A DNA stretch of 64,000 nucleotides from JBEVJK01 sp963791325 (lineage in GTDB: Bacteria; Pseudomonadota; Alphaproteobacteria; Rhizobiales; Rhizobiaceae), in assembly GCA_963791325.1 (NCBI GenBank), contig CAWBRU010000009.1:255096-319095 (forward strand), given 5' to 3'. Numbering within the stretch: the stretch's first letter is position 1; each line of letters opens with the position of its first letter. The position numbers were made by a program, and so were the translations under genes. The notes beneath the pieces are model-generated. The model was not told the origin of the DNA. It did no database searches and saw only the letters and a list, made by a program, of their open reading frames with translations. This document shows, piece after piece, positions 48,324-58,606 of the stretch.

Positions 48324-49865
48324 CTAGGCCAGACTCGGCGAAATCTGCTCCTCTCGGCGTGCCACATAGGCGTTCAATTCGTCGCGCATGGCGCTGTCCA
48401 TCGACGGCATCTCATAGGCGTCGAGCAGTGCTTGTGCTTTTTCACGGCAGCGCTCGGCCATGTCTTTCGACCCTTTAACGCGCCACTGCTCATAGCTCAG
48501 ATAGTCCAGCATCTCGGGAGAGATGAATGCTTCCTTGAACCTCTTCAGGGTGAAGGAATCGCCTAGATAGTGGCCTCCAGGCCCAATGCGTCTTACCGCT
48601 TCAAGGGCTTCCTCGAAGTAATCAAACGAAATGCCCTCGGCATACTTCGCCATCAGCAGGTTCTGCTCGGCATCCGCCACGAATTTAGCCATGCAGCAAA
48701 CGAGTCCCGCCTCGTCCCAGCCGCCGGCATGCATCATCAGGTTTGCGCAGGCCGTGGCGCCGGACATGTAGGCGATCGCGAACTCATAGCCTGACTGCGC
48801 GTCGAACGTCTTGGCGGAGGATTGTGAGGCGGTGGTTCGCCAGGGCAGCCCGTAGCGTCTGGCGAGCTGACCGATGACGACATTGATCAAGGTCACTTCG
48901 GGCATTCCCGACATCGGCGCACCGCTGCGCATCGACACCGAGACCGAATACTGACCATAGATCATCGGTGCGCCAGGCGCGGCGAGCTGCGTGTAGGCGA
49001 GCGCCGCCAGCGCCTCGGCGTTGAGCTGAGCGACCGTGGCGGGGATGTCCGCGGGCGTGTTGGCGGCGCCGAGGACGAACGGCGACAAGAGGACGACCTG
49101 GTTGGCCTCCGCGAAGGCGCGCAGGCCCTCCAGCATGGTTGCATCCCAGACGAGCGGCGAATTGCCGGAGACATGTCCGGCCATGACCGCGTTCTGGTCC
49201 ATGAATTCCTTGCCGTACACGATGCGCGCCATCGCAATGCAATCGTCAGCCCGGTCCTTGCCGGTGGTCAGGCCGAAAAACGGCATGTTTGTTTCGACGA
49301 GACTGGAATGAATGATGTGCAGATGGCGCCAAGGGACGACGATATCAGTCGGCTCGCAGGTGAACCCGCCGGCGATGTGGAAGCCCGGCAACATCTGCGT
49401 GAGGCGATTCACATTTCTCAAATCCTCGAGGGTTGACGCGCGCCGCATGCCGTGGAGGTCCCGAATGTTGGGCGCCCCCTGCATGGTGCCGAACGACATG
49501 GTATTGAGACCGATCTCGAAACGCTGGGTCGGGTCTCGCGACGTCATTTCGAAGCGGCGCGGCGCCTTGGCGATCAGGCTCATGACCATCTCGCCCTCGA
49601 GACGCACGCGCTGGTCTTGCACGTCGGCGCCGGCCTCGCGCCATTGCCGCAGCGCTGTCTCATCTCTGAATTCAATCCCGATCTCGCGCAGGATCGAGAG
49701 AGATGCGAGGTGAATGCGCTCGAGCTGGTCGGCGCTCACCACCTCGACCGGTCGAATGCCGTACTTGACGGTCGATAGGCGCGGCTTGGTCTCCGCCGCC
49801 CGGGCGGCGACGACCGAAGAGCGTCCGCCGCGCCGGCGGGCAACGGGAGCACCAGTGCCTGTCAT
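48324..49865 (-). CDS. Trimethylamine methyltransferase (MttB) family protein, non-pyrrolysine type
   Basis: 513 residues from the ATG at 49865, which has GAGGTAGG upstream; an in-frame GTG at 49904 lacks one. It opens with a basic RRRGGRSSVVAARAAE tail, then the TIM-barrel methyltransferase fold (IREIGIEFRD-like region near 75, GGFTCEPTDIVVPWRHLHII, GAPMIYGQYSVSVSMRSGAP, GPGGHYLGDSFTLKRF). There is no in-frame amber codon, so pyrrolysine is absent; such homologues (MtgB, MtpB, MtcB) demethylate glycine betaine, proline betaine or carnitine onto a corrinoid protein. The corrinoid partner is encoded immediately upstream. Confidence 0.88.
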   Translation of the reverse strand: MTGTGAPVARRRGGRSSVVAARAAETKPRLSTVKYGIRPVEVVSADQLERIHLASLSILREIGIEFRDETALRQWREAGADVQDQRVRLEGEMVMSLIAKAPRRFEMTSRDPTQRFEIGLNTMSFGTMQGAPNIRDLHGMRRASTLEDLRNVNRLTQMLPGFHIAGGFTCEPTDIVVPWRHLHIIHSSLVETNMPFFGLTTGKDRADDCIAMARIVYGKEFMDQNAVMAGHVSGNSPLVWDATMLEGLRAFAEANQVVLLSPFVLGAANTPADIPATVAQLNAEALAALAYTQLAAPGAPMIYGQYSVSVSMRSGAPMSGMPEVTLINVVIGQLARRYGLPWRTTASQSSAKTFDAQSGYEFAIAYMSGATACANLMMHAGGWDEAGLVCCMAKFVADAEQNLLMAKYAEGISFDYFEEALEAVRRIGPGGHYLGDSFTLKRFKEAFISPEMLDYLSYEQWRVKGSKDMAERCREKAQALLDAYEMPSMDSAMRDELNAYVARREEQISPSLA

Positions 49866-49930
49866 CGAACCTACCTCGAATGAGAGCGAACTCTGACTGT
49901 TCACGGGGACCGGCTTTTGATCCGTGGCAG

Positions 49931-50626
<696 letters not shown>

Positions 50627-50710
50627 GTTCGTATCTGTCGTGGACGGGGGCGCCAGACCGGCAACAACTGATGGCGGTGCCGACCGCGAGCTCCGATTTT
50701 CGTCAAGGAA

Positions 50711-52366
50711 CTAGGATTGTTCCAGCCAAACTTTTTGCAGCTCGATCTGAAAGGTTGGATGAACGGCATAACCTTTGACCCTACTGTTCATATGGCAATA
50801 GAGCTTCTGCCAGAAAGGCTGAATGATCACGCCTAAATCTTGAAGCATCTGTTCGATGTCCTTCATCAACTCACGTCGCTTGGAAGGATCATTGACCGAA
50901 AGAGCCTTGTTTAGTTTGGCGTCGAAATCCGGGTTTGAATAGGCGGTTTCGTTCCAAGCCTCTCCAGTCCGATAGGCAAGAGCCAGAACCTGGACTCCCA
51001 GCGGTCGCATGTACCAAAGAGTCATCGAATACGGATACTTCGACCAATCGTTCCAAAAGGTCGAGCCGGGTAAGACTGTCCGTTTTATCTTGAAGCCGGC
51101 CTCGCGCAACTGTCCCGCGACTGCATCACCGGTGCTCTTTTCCCAGTCACCCTCCACGGTAATCAGCTCATGCTCGAACTCGGTCTGGCCAGCTTCCGCC
51201 ATCAACTTCTTGGCGCCTTCAATGTCACGCGTCTTCTTAGGCAACGGATAGTACTCGGGATGGATTGGACTTACATGATGGTTCTCGGCCACCTCACCCC
51301 GCCCGCCGAACCCCAGTTGCAGGACCACGTTATTGTCCACAGCCATCTGCAGGGCGTTGCGCACCCGTTTGTCGTCGTATGGCTTATGGGTGACGTTAGC
51401 ACGCGCAACAACGGTTGTGGCGGTTGCAATCTCAGATTGAACTAGGTCCATCTTGCCGAGAATGTCGACAAAGTCGGAAGGGGTTTCTTTGTTGGCATCG
51501 ATTTCTCCGGATTCAAATGCGCTTACCGTCGCCGAAAAGTCGGTGCCGTAGTCGATGAACTCGACCGCGTCGAGCAGCGCCTCGCCGCCCCACCACTTGC
51601 CGTTCTCCCGCCGTTTCACCACCGCCTTCTCGCCGACGTCGTACGAAACCAGCTCGAAAGGTCCGGTGCCGATCGGCTTAACTGAAGGGTCTGCCCCGTC
51701 AGCATCAAAGTCCCGGTGGACAACAAGGGCAGGATAATCGGTTAATCCAGGTATTATGGAAATATCAGAGTCGTTAAGAGACAGCTTAACCGTGTATTCA
51801 TCCAATTTAGTGACCGCACCGTCGCGAACTTTCCCCGTTTTATCGTCAATCAGTTTGGAGACGCGCGCGGCCATCGAGTTGCCGGATGCGCTTTTATCGC
51901 ACCACCGGTTAAAGTTATAGATAACGTCGTCCGCATTGAAGGCATCGCCGTTGTTCCAAGTCGCAGCCCTGCGGACGTGGAGAATGTATTCGGTGGCATC
52001 GTCGTTGACATCCCAGCTTTCCAGCAGGACCGGCTCGAAGGTGAACTCCCGCGTGTACTTCACCAAAGGCTCCAGCCATGCGCGCGACACATTTGACATT
52101 TCAACCCAGTCATAAGTGCGTGGGTCCTTCTGGCCCTTGACCTGCATTGCAATTTTGAGCGTGCCGCCCTTCTTGCCTTCCTGCGCAGCCAGGGCGCCTG
52201 ACGGGGCGGTCAGGCTAATCAAGCTGTAGGCCATGGCAGTCGAGGCGCCCATGGCGCTGGCTAGCGCAAGAAATTCGCGTCGATCCATTGCCCCGGCGCG
52301 AACATCGTCAACCATCGTCTCAATGAACTTCGGTACCCGATCACCGTTGCTTCTGAAGAAGGGCAT
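50711..52366 (-). CDS. ABC transporter substrate-binding protein, SBP_bac_5 family, Tat-exported
   Basis: 551 residues from the ATG at 52366 (GGAG 9 bases upstream). The N-terminal extension ends in a twin-arginine signal, AMDRREFLALASAMGASTAM. The mature chain has the family-5 oligopeptide/nickel-binding fold (TWNNGDAFNADDVIYNFNRW; PIGTGPFELVSYDVGEKAVV; KPYDDKRVRNALQMAVDN). It would bind a small solute in the periplasm, probably the substrate of this gene cluster. Its permease and ATPase genes are not adjacent, which is unusual. Confidence 0.9.
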   Translation of the reverse strand: MPFFRSNGDRVPKFIETMVDDVRAGAMDRREFLALASAMGASTAMAYSLISLTAPSGALAAQEGKKGGTLKIAMQVKGQKDPRTYDWVEMSNVSRAWLEPLVKYTREFTFEPVLLESWDVNDDATEYILHVRRAATWNNGDAFNADDVIYNFNRWCDKSASGNSMAARVSKLIDDKTGKVRDGAVTKLDEYTVKLSLNDSDISIIPGLTDYPALVVHRDFDADGADPSVKPIGTGPFELVSYDVGEKAVVKRRENGKWWGGEALLDAVEFIDYGTDFSATVSAFESGEIDANKETPSDFVDILGKMDLVQSEIATATTVVARANVTHKPYDDKRVRNALQMAVDNNVVLQLGFGGRGEVAENHHVSPIHPEYYPLPKKTRDIEGAKKLMAEAGQTEFEHELITVEGDWEKSTGDAVAGQLREAGFKIKRTVLPGSTFWNDWSKYPYSMTLWYMRPLGVQVLALAYRTGEAWNETAYSNPDFDAKLNKALSVNDPSKRRELMKDIEQMLQDLGVIIQPFWQKLYCHMNSRVKGYAVHPTFQIELQKVWLEQS

Positions 52367-52482
52367 CTCGCGCTCCAACTCTTGTCCAATTTTTTTGAAT
52401 CACATGCCGCGACAGGTGGGATCTCCAGGGCGCCCTCCAATCAAGTCGACCACTAGGTCTGGCTCATAGGTCCAACCTCTCC

Positions 52483-52511
52483 TAGCAAAATTGACCTATA
52501 GCCCCCGTCAA
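52483..52511 (-). promoter_or_regulatory. Candidate sigma-70 promoter upstream of the substrate-binding protein gene
   Basis: On the minus strand TTGACG (52511-52506), a 17-base spacer and TTGCTA (52488-52483) lie in the 338-base gap between the DddP-like gene and the transporter gene. The spacer contains an inverted TTGAC...GTCAA pair. A second promoter here would let the downstream four genes be expressed separately. The rest of the gap shows no gene. Confidence 0.3.
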
Positions 52512-52704
52512 ACCAATGAAGAAAAAATAGTCGATCGGTAAGTTTTTCTTTCAGGCACTGTTGATCACGAGCAAACGGCTGAGGGCTTCTCCACGTATTG
52601 GTATCCGGAGAGGCGGAGCTGCTGGCCGCAACGTTGCGGGATCGGGTGTCGCTGGGCCGGCAAAGCAGCTTGCAGGCTCGCGACGTTCGGATTGTCCTGA
52701 GCGT

Positions 52705-53986
52705 CTAGATTTCGAGCGCGTCAACAAGCGGTGCCTTGGACATGGGGACAGCGCCGTTCGCGGTGATGTGGACCTGCTGCTCGAGCTTGACGCCTTCCGA
52801 TCCGCCAACTTCGCCGATGAAGCTCTCCACGCAGACGACCATGTTCTCCTCGAAGTGCGCGTCGTAGCCCCAATCCTGCCAATCCGCGACGTAGACGACG
52901 GTCGGATATTCGTCGACGAAGCCGGCACCGTGGATCATCATGGTGTACCGGTGAGGGATATACTTGTCCGGAACGGGCCAGCACCTTTCCGCGAACTGCT
53001 TGAACGACAAACCAGGCTTGATGATCTCGATGTTGGTCAGGATCTGCTCTTGGGCGATCTCATAAAGCATGCGCTGATTGTCGCTCGCCCGCTTGCCTGG
53101 ACAGACGAAACTGCGTGACACATCCGCGAGATAGCCGAACGGGCCCACCATGTCCGTGTCGAAGCCGACCAGGTCGCCGGCCTGGATGAGGCGATCGGAC
53201 GATTCCTGAAACCAGGGATTGGTCCGGTTGCCCGACGCCAACAGCCGGCACTCGATCCATTCCCCGCCATGGGAGATGTTGGTGTCGTGCAGAATGCTCC
53301 ACAGCTGGTTCTCGCTGATGCCGGGCTCGACGGCGGCTCTCATCCGATCGATGGCGACGTCGCAGACATCCATGGAGAACTGCATGCATTTGAGCTCTTC
53401 GGGCGTCTTGATCATGCGCGCCTGCTCCAGGCATTCCTGGGCATCGCAAAGCTCTATCCCCGCATCAATGAGCAGCTGCGCTCCCCACGGTTCGCAGCGG
53501 TCGATGGCCAGCCGACGATTGGTCCGTCCGTACTCGGCCATCAGCCCGATGACGTCGCCGGCCCAGAGGTGCGTCTTCTCCCGTAGGCGTGGCCCGGCCA
53601 TGAAGTAGAACCACGAAATGCTCGGCCGCAGCTGATCGACCGTCTCCAAGTCATCGCTGAGATGGAAAGTGGCCCCAAACTCGAACAGGATCACCGGACC
53701 ATCGGTCGCGACGAAGACATAGCGGCCCGGGGCGTGCATGGTCCAAATGGCCATGTTGCGCGAGCCGGTCGCATAGCGAATGTTCATCGGATCGGACAGC
53801 AGAGCACCGGCCAGGTCGCGCTTGCCCAGCTCCGTCCGCAGCCGCGCCAGGCGATCCTTGCGCAGGCGCTTCTCATCGATTGCGGCTGCGCGCTGTTGAA
53901 CGTCGAGCGCCAGCGGCGTGACCTGCCACGCCTTGTCCCGGTCGTGCGGACGCCCGCTCCTGGGCGGTGGATAGAATTCGGCTCAT
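52705..53986 (-). CDS. M24-family enzyme closely resembling DMSP lyase DddP; one frameshift near its start
   Basis: About 426 residues from the ATG at 53986 (AGGAG 8 bases upstream) once one A is removed from GAATTC at about 53975; without that, the first usable start is the ATG at 53787. The repaired N terminus reads MSRFYPPPRSGRPHDRDKAW. The C-terminal pita-bread fold keeps the six metal ligands of DddP (FDTD, the Asp of LADVSRS, the His of IHGAGF, the Glu of CVESF and of KLEQQV), the catalytic Asp of GFVDEYP and a Tyr five residues before the His. NIRYATGSRNM and HGGEWIECRLLASGNRTNPW also match. Expected reaction: DMSP to dimethylsulfide plus acrylate. Creatinase- or Xaa-Pro-peptidase-like activity is the alternative. 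Confidence 0.72.
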
Positions 53987-54000
53987 TGGCACAGCTCCTA

Positions 54001-55217
54001 TCAGATGACGGCCTCTTCCAGAAACGGTTCACCACGTACGACGCGATCGTAGCTGAACGGCGAGAGATCGAGCGTTTGGAAAGCGCCGTGGACGATGAGT
54101 TCCGACACACCGCGACCCACGGCGGGAGATTGCTGCAGGCCGTGGCCCGAAAACCCATTTGCAAACAAAAAGTTGGTCATCTGAGGATGAAACCCGACGA
54201 TGCCGTTGTGGTCTAAGGGGTTGTATTCGTAGTGGCCCGTCCAACTCGTCTGAACCCGGAGTGCCTCAAAGGCAGGGATGCGGTTCCAAAGCGCCGGCCA
54301 TATCCGATCATCGAATTCTGAAAAGTCTGTCGCGAAGTCATCATAGTCTGCAGGACCGTCATCGAGCGGCGTATTGCCGGTGAGAAAAAGCTCGCCTTCG
54401 GGCCGAACGAAGGTTCCGGAAAGGTCGATGACATTGGGCATGCGGCCGGCTATCGGGACGCTGCTTGCGAACACGAAGGAGTGGCGTTTGCGCGGCTCCA
54501 CTGGGACCGACAGACCGGCCATTTGCGCGATTTGCTGGGCGCGCGGCCCAGCTGCATTCACCAGGACCCCGCAGGCGATGGTCTCGCCTGTCGCCAGAAC
54601 GGCCGCGACGATGCGGTCACCAACCACATCGAGGCCGACCACGGCGTTGTCGACATAGTCGACGCCCGAAAGCCGTGCTGCCCGGCGGAAGCCATTCAGC
54701 ATACCCATTGAATCGAACCAGCCTTCGTCGCGCGATCCCCAAGCTCCACCGCCGAGGTCGTCGACATTGAGCCAGGGAAAACGATCCTTCAGCGGGCCCG
54801 GTTCGAGGAAGACCGTATGAGCTCCGAGGCTTCGCTGCAGGTCCACTCGCGCCCTAGCCGGTTCGACCCCGTCCGGAGAGCAGCAGTACAGGTATCCGTG
54901 CTCATGGAAGCCAAGATCGGGGGCGGGTTCGCCTTGAAGAACGGCGCCATCCGGAGCGGGAAGTTGCGGATGATCTCGATGCCGAACTGGCTGATCTTCA
55001 CGTTGATGGGGTTAGAGTACTGCTGCCGGATGGCGCTGGTGGAGAGCGCGGTCGATGAGAATGCGTAGCTGCTGTCTCGCTCCACAACCAGTACGGACGC
55101 GCGCGACCCAAGCGTTTGGCTGAGCCAATATGCCGTCGAGGAGCCGACGGCCGCACCGCCGACGATGACGACGTCGTAGGCGCTGCGAGCGGGCGCTCTA
55201 TAAGGAGGAATTGCCAC
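54001..55217 (-). pseudogene. DadA/FOXRED1-like FAD-dependent amine oxidoreductase, one frameshift
   Basis: About 405 residues when repaired, from a GTG at 55217. The FAD motif YDVVIVGGAAVGSSTAYWLS is followed by ALSTSAIRQQYSNPINVKIS, typical of FOXRED1-type oxidases. The frame is lost near 54915-54925 in a run of five C's; a sixth C restores ...NPPPDLGFHEHGYLYCC and then RVDLQRSLGAHTVFLEPGPL. The end (GLSVPVEPRKRHSFVFAS, GFSGHGLQQSPAVGRGVSEL) is intact. It is the first gene of the minus-strand unit; the DddP-like gene starts 14 bases after its stop. Confidence 0.8.
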
Positions 55218-55386
55218 GAGTAGATCTGGCTCAGCCCTGGAACGACAGAATGTGGGCGGTCGAACCACGCAGAAGATCGGCAAGAGTGCAGCAGAGACTG
55301 ATGTGCCAGGCAACAGCCGGCGCGGACGTAAGAGAATTGGGCCGCTCGACCACCGCTTAGCTCCCAGAAGACGTAAGTTGAAATTT

Positions 55387-55400
55387 ATATGATGTCATAT
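55387..55400. promoter_or_regulatory. Palindromic candidate operator in the divergent promoter region
   Basis: ATATGATGTCATAT: arms ATATGA and TCATAT around a 2-bp centre, in an AT-rich island 65 bases before the AroE-like gene and between the two divergent operons. Its size and symmetry suit a GntR/FadR dimer, and a FadR-type regulator is encoded at 57073. Confidence 0.45.
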
Positions 55401-55464
55401 ATGTTGGCTGCTCAGGATGCAAGCCGGGAGCGGTGGAGCGTGGCGGGACTGAAAGGAGCTGCGA

Positions 55465-56277
55465 ATGCGTGGAACTGGCAAGGCTGACGTGTTCGTAATG
55501 CTGGCCCATCCGGTGGGACACGCAAAGAGCCCGGGGATCTTCAATGAGATCTTCGAGCGCAAGGGGCTCGACAGTCTCATGGTTCCGCTTAGCTGCCGGC
55601 CGGAGGATTTTGAAACGTTCTGGGCCGGCATCACCGCGGCGGAGAACATTCGGGGTGTCATCATCTCGGTGCCGTATAAGACGGCTGTCTATCGGAAGTG
55701 CGCAGCTGCCCATGAGCGCGCGGCTCGCGTCAAAAGCGCGAACTCCGTGCTCCGCCAGGCGGACGGAAGCTGGTATGCGGACAATTTCGACGGCGTCGGC
55801 TTCATCGACGGGCTCAGGGCCGGAGGTCATCAGATTGCCGGTAAACGCATCCTGCAGGTCGGGGCAGGCGGCGCCGGATCCTCGCTCGCCTACTGTCTGG
55901 CGGAAGCGGGAGCCGAGGAGATCCGCCTGTCCGACATCGATCCCGGCCGCGCCGAAAATCTCGCCTCTCTGGTGAGGAGATCCTTCCCGAATTGCCGGAT
56001 TGCGGTGGGCACGCCTGACCCTTCGGGCATGGACATGGCGATCAACGCCACGCCGATGGGGTTGAAGGGTTCGGACCCCTTGCCGATCGACGCCAGCAAA
56101 CTCAGGCCGGAGATGACCGTCGTCGACATCATCATGGAGCCCGCGGAGACCGCGCTGCTCCGGAAGGCGAAGGAGATCGGCTGCCGGCTGCAGCCCGGCG
56201 CACCGATGATGAACTTTCAGGTGGACGCGATGTCGGCGTTCTTCGGTATCGACCGGCAGGTGGGCGCAAATGGCTGA
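55465..56277 (+). CDS. Shikimate dehydrogenase-like (AroE family) oxidoreductase
   Basis: 270 residues. The substrate domain (VMLAHPVGHAKSPGIFNEIF, IISVPYKTAVYRKC with the catalytic Lys, NSVLRQADGSWYADNFDGVG with the Asp) and the NADP Rossmann motif (ILQVGAGGAGSSLAYCLAEA) match AroE/quinate dehydrogenase paralogues. Because it heads a catabolic operon and is not with aro genes, a quinate-like or other hydroxy-acid substrate is more likely than shikimate biosynthesis. Its stop overlaps the next start. Confidence 0.88.
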   Translation: MRGTGKADVFVMLAHPVGHAKSPGIFNEIFERKGLDSLMVPLSCRPEDFETFWAGITAAENIRGVIISVPYKTAVYRKCAAAHERAARVKSANSVLRQADGSWYADNFDGVGFIDGLRAGGHQIAGKRILQVGAGGAGSSLAYCLAEAGAEEIRLSDIDPGRAENLASLVRRSFPNCRIAVGTPDPSGMDMAINATPMGLKGSDPLPIDASKLRPEMTVVDIIMEPAETALLRKAKEIGCRLQPGAPMMNFQVDAMSAFFGIDRQVGANG

Positions 56278-57076
56278 TCCGAGGACGGCCGTCGTCGTCG
56301 GCGGCACGTCGGGCATTGGCCGCGCCATAGCCTTGCGCTTCGCCCAGGATGGCTTCCGCTTGGTGGTAGCCGGGCGGGACAGGTCACGCGGCGATCGGAG
56401 TGCGGCTGATTGTCGGGCGGCGGGCGCCGCGGACGCGGCCTTTCTCGAGGTGGATGTCGGCGATCCAGAGTCCCTGGCAGCCTTGGCGCGGGATACGGAA
56501 CGGCGCCTTGGAGCGCCCGGCGTGCTGGTCAACTGCGCCGGCATTCTGCAGAGCGGAAGGCGTGTGCTCGACCAGGACCTCGCCGAGGACGAGGCAATGT
56601 GGCGCGTCAACTATCGCGGCACCCTGGTCGGATCGCAGGTGTTCGGCCGCCTGATGTCGGCGGCCGGACGTGGCGCCATCCTCAATGTCGGGTCGCTGGC
56701 CTCGTTCGCGCCGCTGTCGCTGCCGGCATACACCCCGGGCAAGTACGCCGTCCTGGCGCTGACGCAAATGCTCGCCGCGGAACTTGGTCCCGATGGGGTA
56801 CGCGTCAACGCGGTGGCGCCCGGCTACACCCTCTCGGACGGACTTAAGGACAAGATCGCCAAAGGCGAGCGCAACCCCGATGCGATCAAGGAGACGACCG
56901 CGCTGCGGCGGTTCGTCGAGCCGAGCGATGTCGCCGAGGCCGCCTTCTTCCTGTGCTCCGATCGCGCGGCCGCGATCACCGGCGTAACCCTGCCCGTGGA
57001 CGCCGGCTGGCTGGTTCAAGCTCCCTATGCCCACTATCTGCGCGGCAATCCGATCCGATCGGCGTCGGTCGAATGA
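56270..57076 (+). CDS. SDR-family oxidoreductase
   Basis: 268 residues. TAVVVGGTSGIGRAIALRFA is the NAD(P)-binding TGxxxGxG-type motif, NCAGILQS the NNAG-like motif, and YTPGKYAVLALTQ holds the catalytic Tyr-x-x-x-Lys. PVDAGWLV near the end is typical of FabG-like SDRs. It overlaps AroE-like upstream (8 bases) and the GntR gene downstream (ATGA), so all three are coupled. Confidence 0.9.
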   Translation: MADPRTAVVVGGTSGIGRAIALRFAQDGFRLVVAGRDRSRGDRSAADCRAAGAADAAFLEVDVGDPESLAALARDTERRLGAPGVLVNCAGILQSGRRVLDQDLAEDEAMWRVNYRGTLVGSQVFGRLMSAAGRGAILNVGSLASFAPLSLPAYTPGKYAVLALTQMLAAELGPDGVRVNAVAPGYTLSDGLKDKIAKGERNPDAIKETTALRRFVEPSDVAEAAFFLCSDRAAAITGVTLPVDAGWLVQAPYAHYLRGNPIRSASVE

Positions 57077-57858
57077 CGAAACGCAAGCCATTGTCTGCTG
57101 TCGTCGCGGAGAGTCTGGCCGCCAAGATCCGCTCAGATGGGCTGATCCCCGGCGCTCAACTGCCGACTGAAGCCGAACTCTGCTTGGAGTATGATGTCAG
57201 CCGTACCGTTATCCGCGAGGCTGTGGCGAGACTTCGCTCAGAGGGGTTGGTCATTCCGCATCAGGGACGCGGCATGTTCGTCAGTGATCTGTCACCGCGC
57301 AATTTCTCGATCCCTGAGGATGCGCTGAAGTCGCTGCCGGAGACGATTGCCATTATGGAACTCAGAATGAGTGTTGAAGTGGAGGCGGCAGGACTTTGCG
57401 CCGAGCGCCGGACGCCGCATGAAGCGCACGCGATTCGCGCCTTGATGGAGCAGGTTGACGCGCGCCACGACGATCCGAATGCAGTGCAGATCCACTATGA
57501 CTATGATTTCCATCTGGCCATCGCCAAGGCGACCGGCAACGAGTTCATCCATGGGTTTCTGATCTATCTGCGGCCGATGATCGTGCCTCGCTACCAGCTG
57601 GGCTATGTCGTGGCTCCCGAATGGAAGAACAGCTACTACGCGCGCATTCACAAAGAGCACCGCGCGATCGTCGACGCCATCGACAGGCAGGACAGTCCCG
57701 CGGCCCGCCGTACGATGCGCAGGCACCTGGCAAACAGTCTCGAGCGCGTTCGGGGCTTGGCGGAGGCCGCCGGAATATCCGCCCTACCCGAGGCGCAGGA
57801 ATTGGCCGCGGCAGCACTTTTCGCGAACATGAAGCGTCCGGCTTCGGCCGACCGCTAA
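57073..57858 (+). CDS. GntR-family (FadR/FCD) transcriptional regulator
   Basis: 261 residues from the ATG overlapping the SDR stop. An N-terminal winged helix (SLAAKIRSDGLIPGAQLPTE, SRTVIREAVARLRSEGLVIP) is joined to an FCD effector domain with metal-ligating residues (HYDYDFHLAIAKATGNEF, RIHKEHRAIVDAI, RRHLANSLERV). FCD regulators usually sense carboxylate metabolites of the pathway they sit in, so it likely controls this operon through the palindrome at 55387. Confidence 0.9.
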   Translation: MTKRKPLSAVVAESLAAKIRSDGLIPGAQLPTEAELCLEYDVSRTVIREAVARLRSEGLVIPHQGRGMFVSDLSPRNFSIPEDALKSLPETIAIMELRMSVEVEAAGLCAERRTPHEAHAIRALMEQVDARHDDPNAVQIHYDYDFHLAIAKATGNEFIHGFLIYLRPMIVPRYQLGYVVAPEWKNSYYARIHKEHRAIVDAIDRQDSPAARRTMRRHLANSLERVRGLAEAAGISALPEAQELAAAALFANMKRPASADR

Positions 57859-57883
57859 GACTGGTTTTTTGGGAAGGGGCAAC

Positions 57884-58597
57884 GTGACAACAGCTTTCAT
57901 CACCGGCGCCACCAGCGGGATTGGACGAGCCATCGCCGTGGCGCTGGCGCAAGCCGGCTATCAAGTTTACGCCGTCGGCCGCAACGAGGCCGCGCTGGAG
58001 ACGTTGCGCTCGGAACAGCCGCGGATCACCCCGATCGCCATCGATGTCACCGACCGCGACGCGCTCGAGGCAGTCACCGCCGGTCTCGAGATCGACGTGC
58101 TGATCAACAATGCCGGCATGATGCCGCCTTTGGGCAATTTCGCCGACATGACGACGGCCGATATCGACGCGACGTTGGCGGTCAATCTCAGCGCGCCGGT
58201 GCTGCTGACCCGTCTGATCGTGCCTCAAATGCGCGAGCGCCGCTCAGGTCATGTTCTGTTCACCGGGTCGTCGACCGGCCACGCGCCGTTCGCCAACATC
58301 GCCCTCTACGCTGCAACCAAGGCAGCCATCGCCGGGTTTGCCGCTTCGCTGCGCGCCGACCTGTCGCCGTACGGCATTCGGGTCACGGAGATCGTGGCCG
58401 GACGGGTCGAAACTCAGCTTTACAAGAACATCCTCGACGAGAAGGCCAGGGCGGCGATGTATGCCGCAAATACCGCCGTGCAGCCCGAGGATGTCGCCAC
58501 GATGGTCGTGGCGGTCCTCGGCCTGCCGAGCTGGGCCGACGTCACCCGGTTCGACATCATGCCGACCCATCCCGTCACGCCGAGCGGCAGCAGGTAG
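57884..58597 (+). CDS. SDR-family oxidoreductase
   Basis: 237 residues from a GTG preceded by GGGAAGGGG. TTAFITGATSGIGRAIAVAL binds the cofactor, LINNAGMM and the catalytic YAATKAAIAGF are present. GRVETQLYKNIL and the PEDVA C-terminal segment resemble the YdfG/serine dehydrogenase-like branch that oxidises 3-hydroxy acids. Fourth gene of the operon. Confidence 0.88.
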   Translation: MTTAFITGATSGIGRAIAVALAQAGYQVYAVGRNEAALETLRSEQPRITPIAIDVTDRDALEAVTAGLEIDVLINNAGMMPPLGNFADMTTADIDATLAVNLSAPVLLTRLIVPQMRERRSGHVLFTGSSTGHAPFANIALYAATKAAIAGFAASLRADLSPYGIRVTEIVAGRVETQLYKNILDEKARAAMYAANTAVQPEDVATMVVAVLGLPSWADVTRFDIMPTHPVTPSGSR

Positions 58598-58606
58598 GAG
58601 ATCGGC

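Noticed and set aside
48324..49865. Pyrrolysine-containing MttB
   Set aside because: No in-frame amber codon in the gene; no pyl genes in the window.
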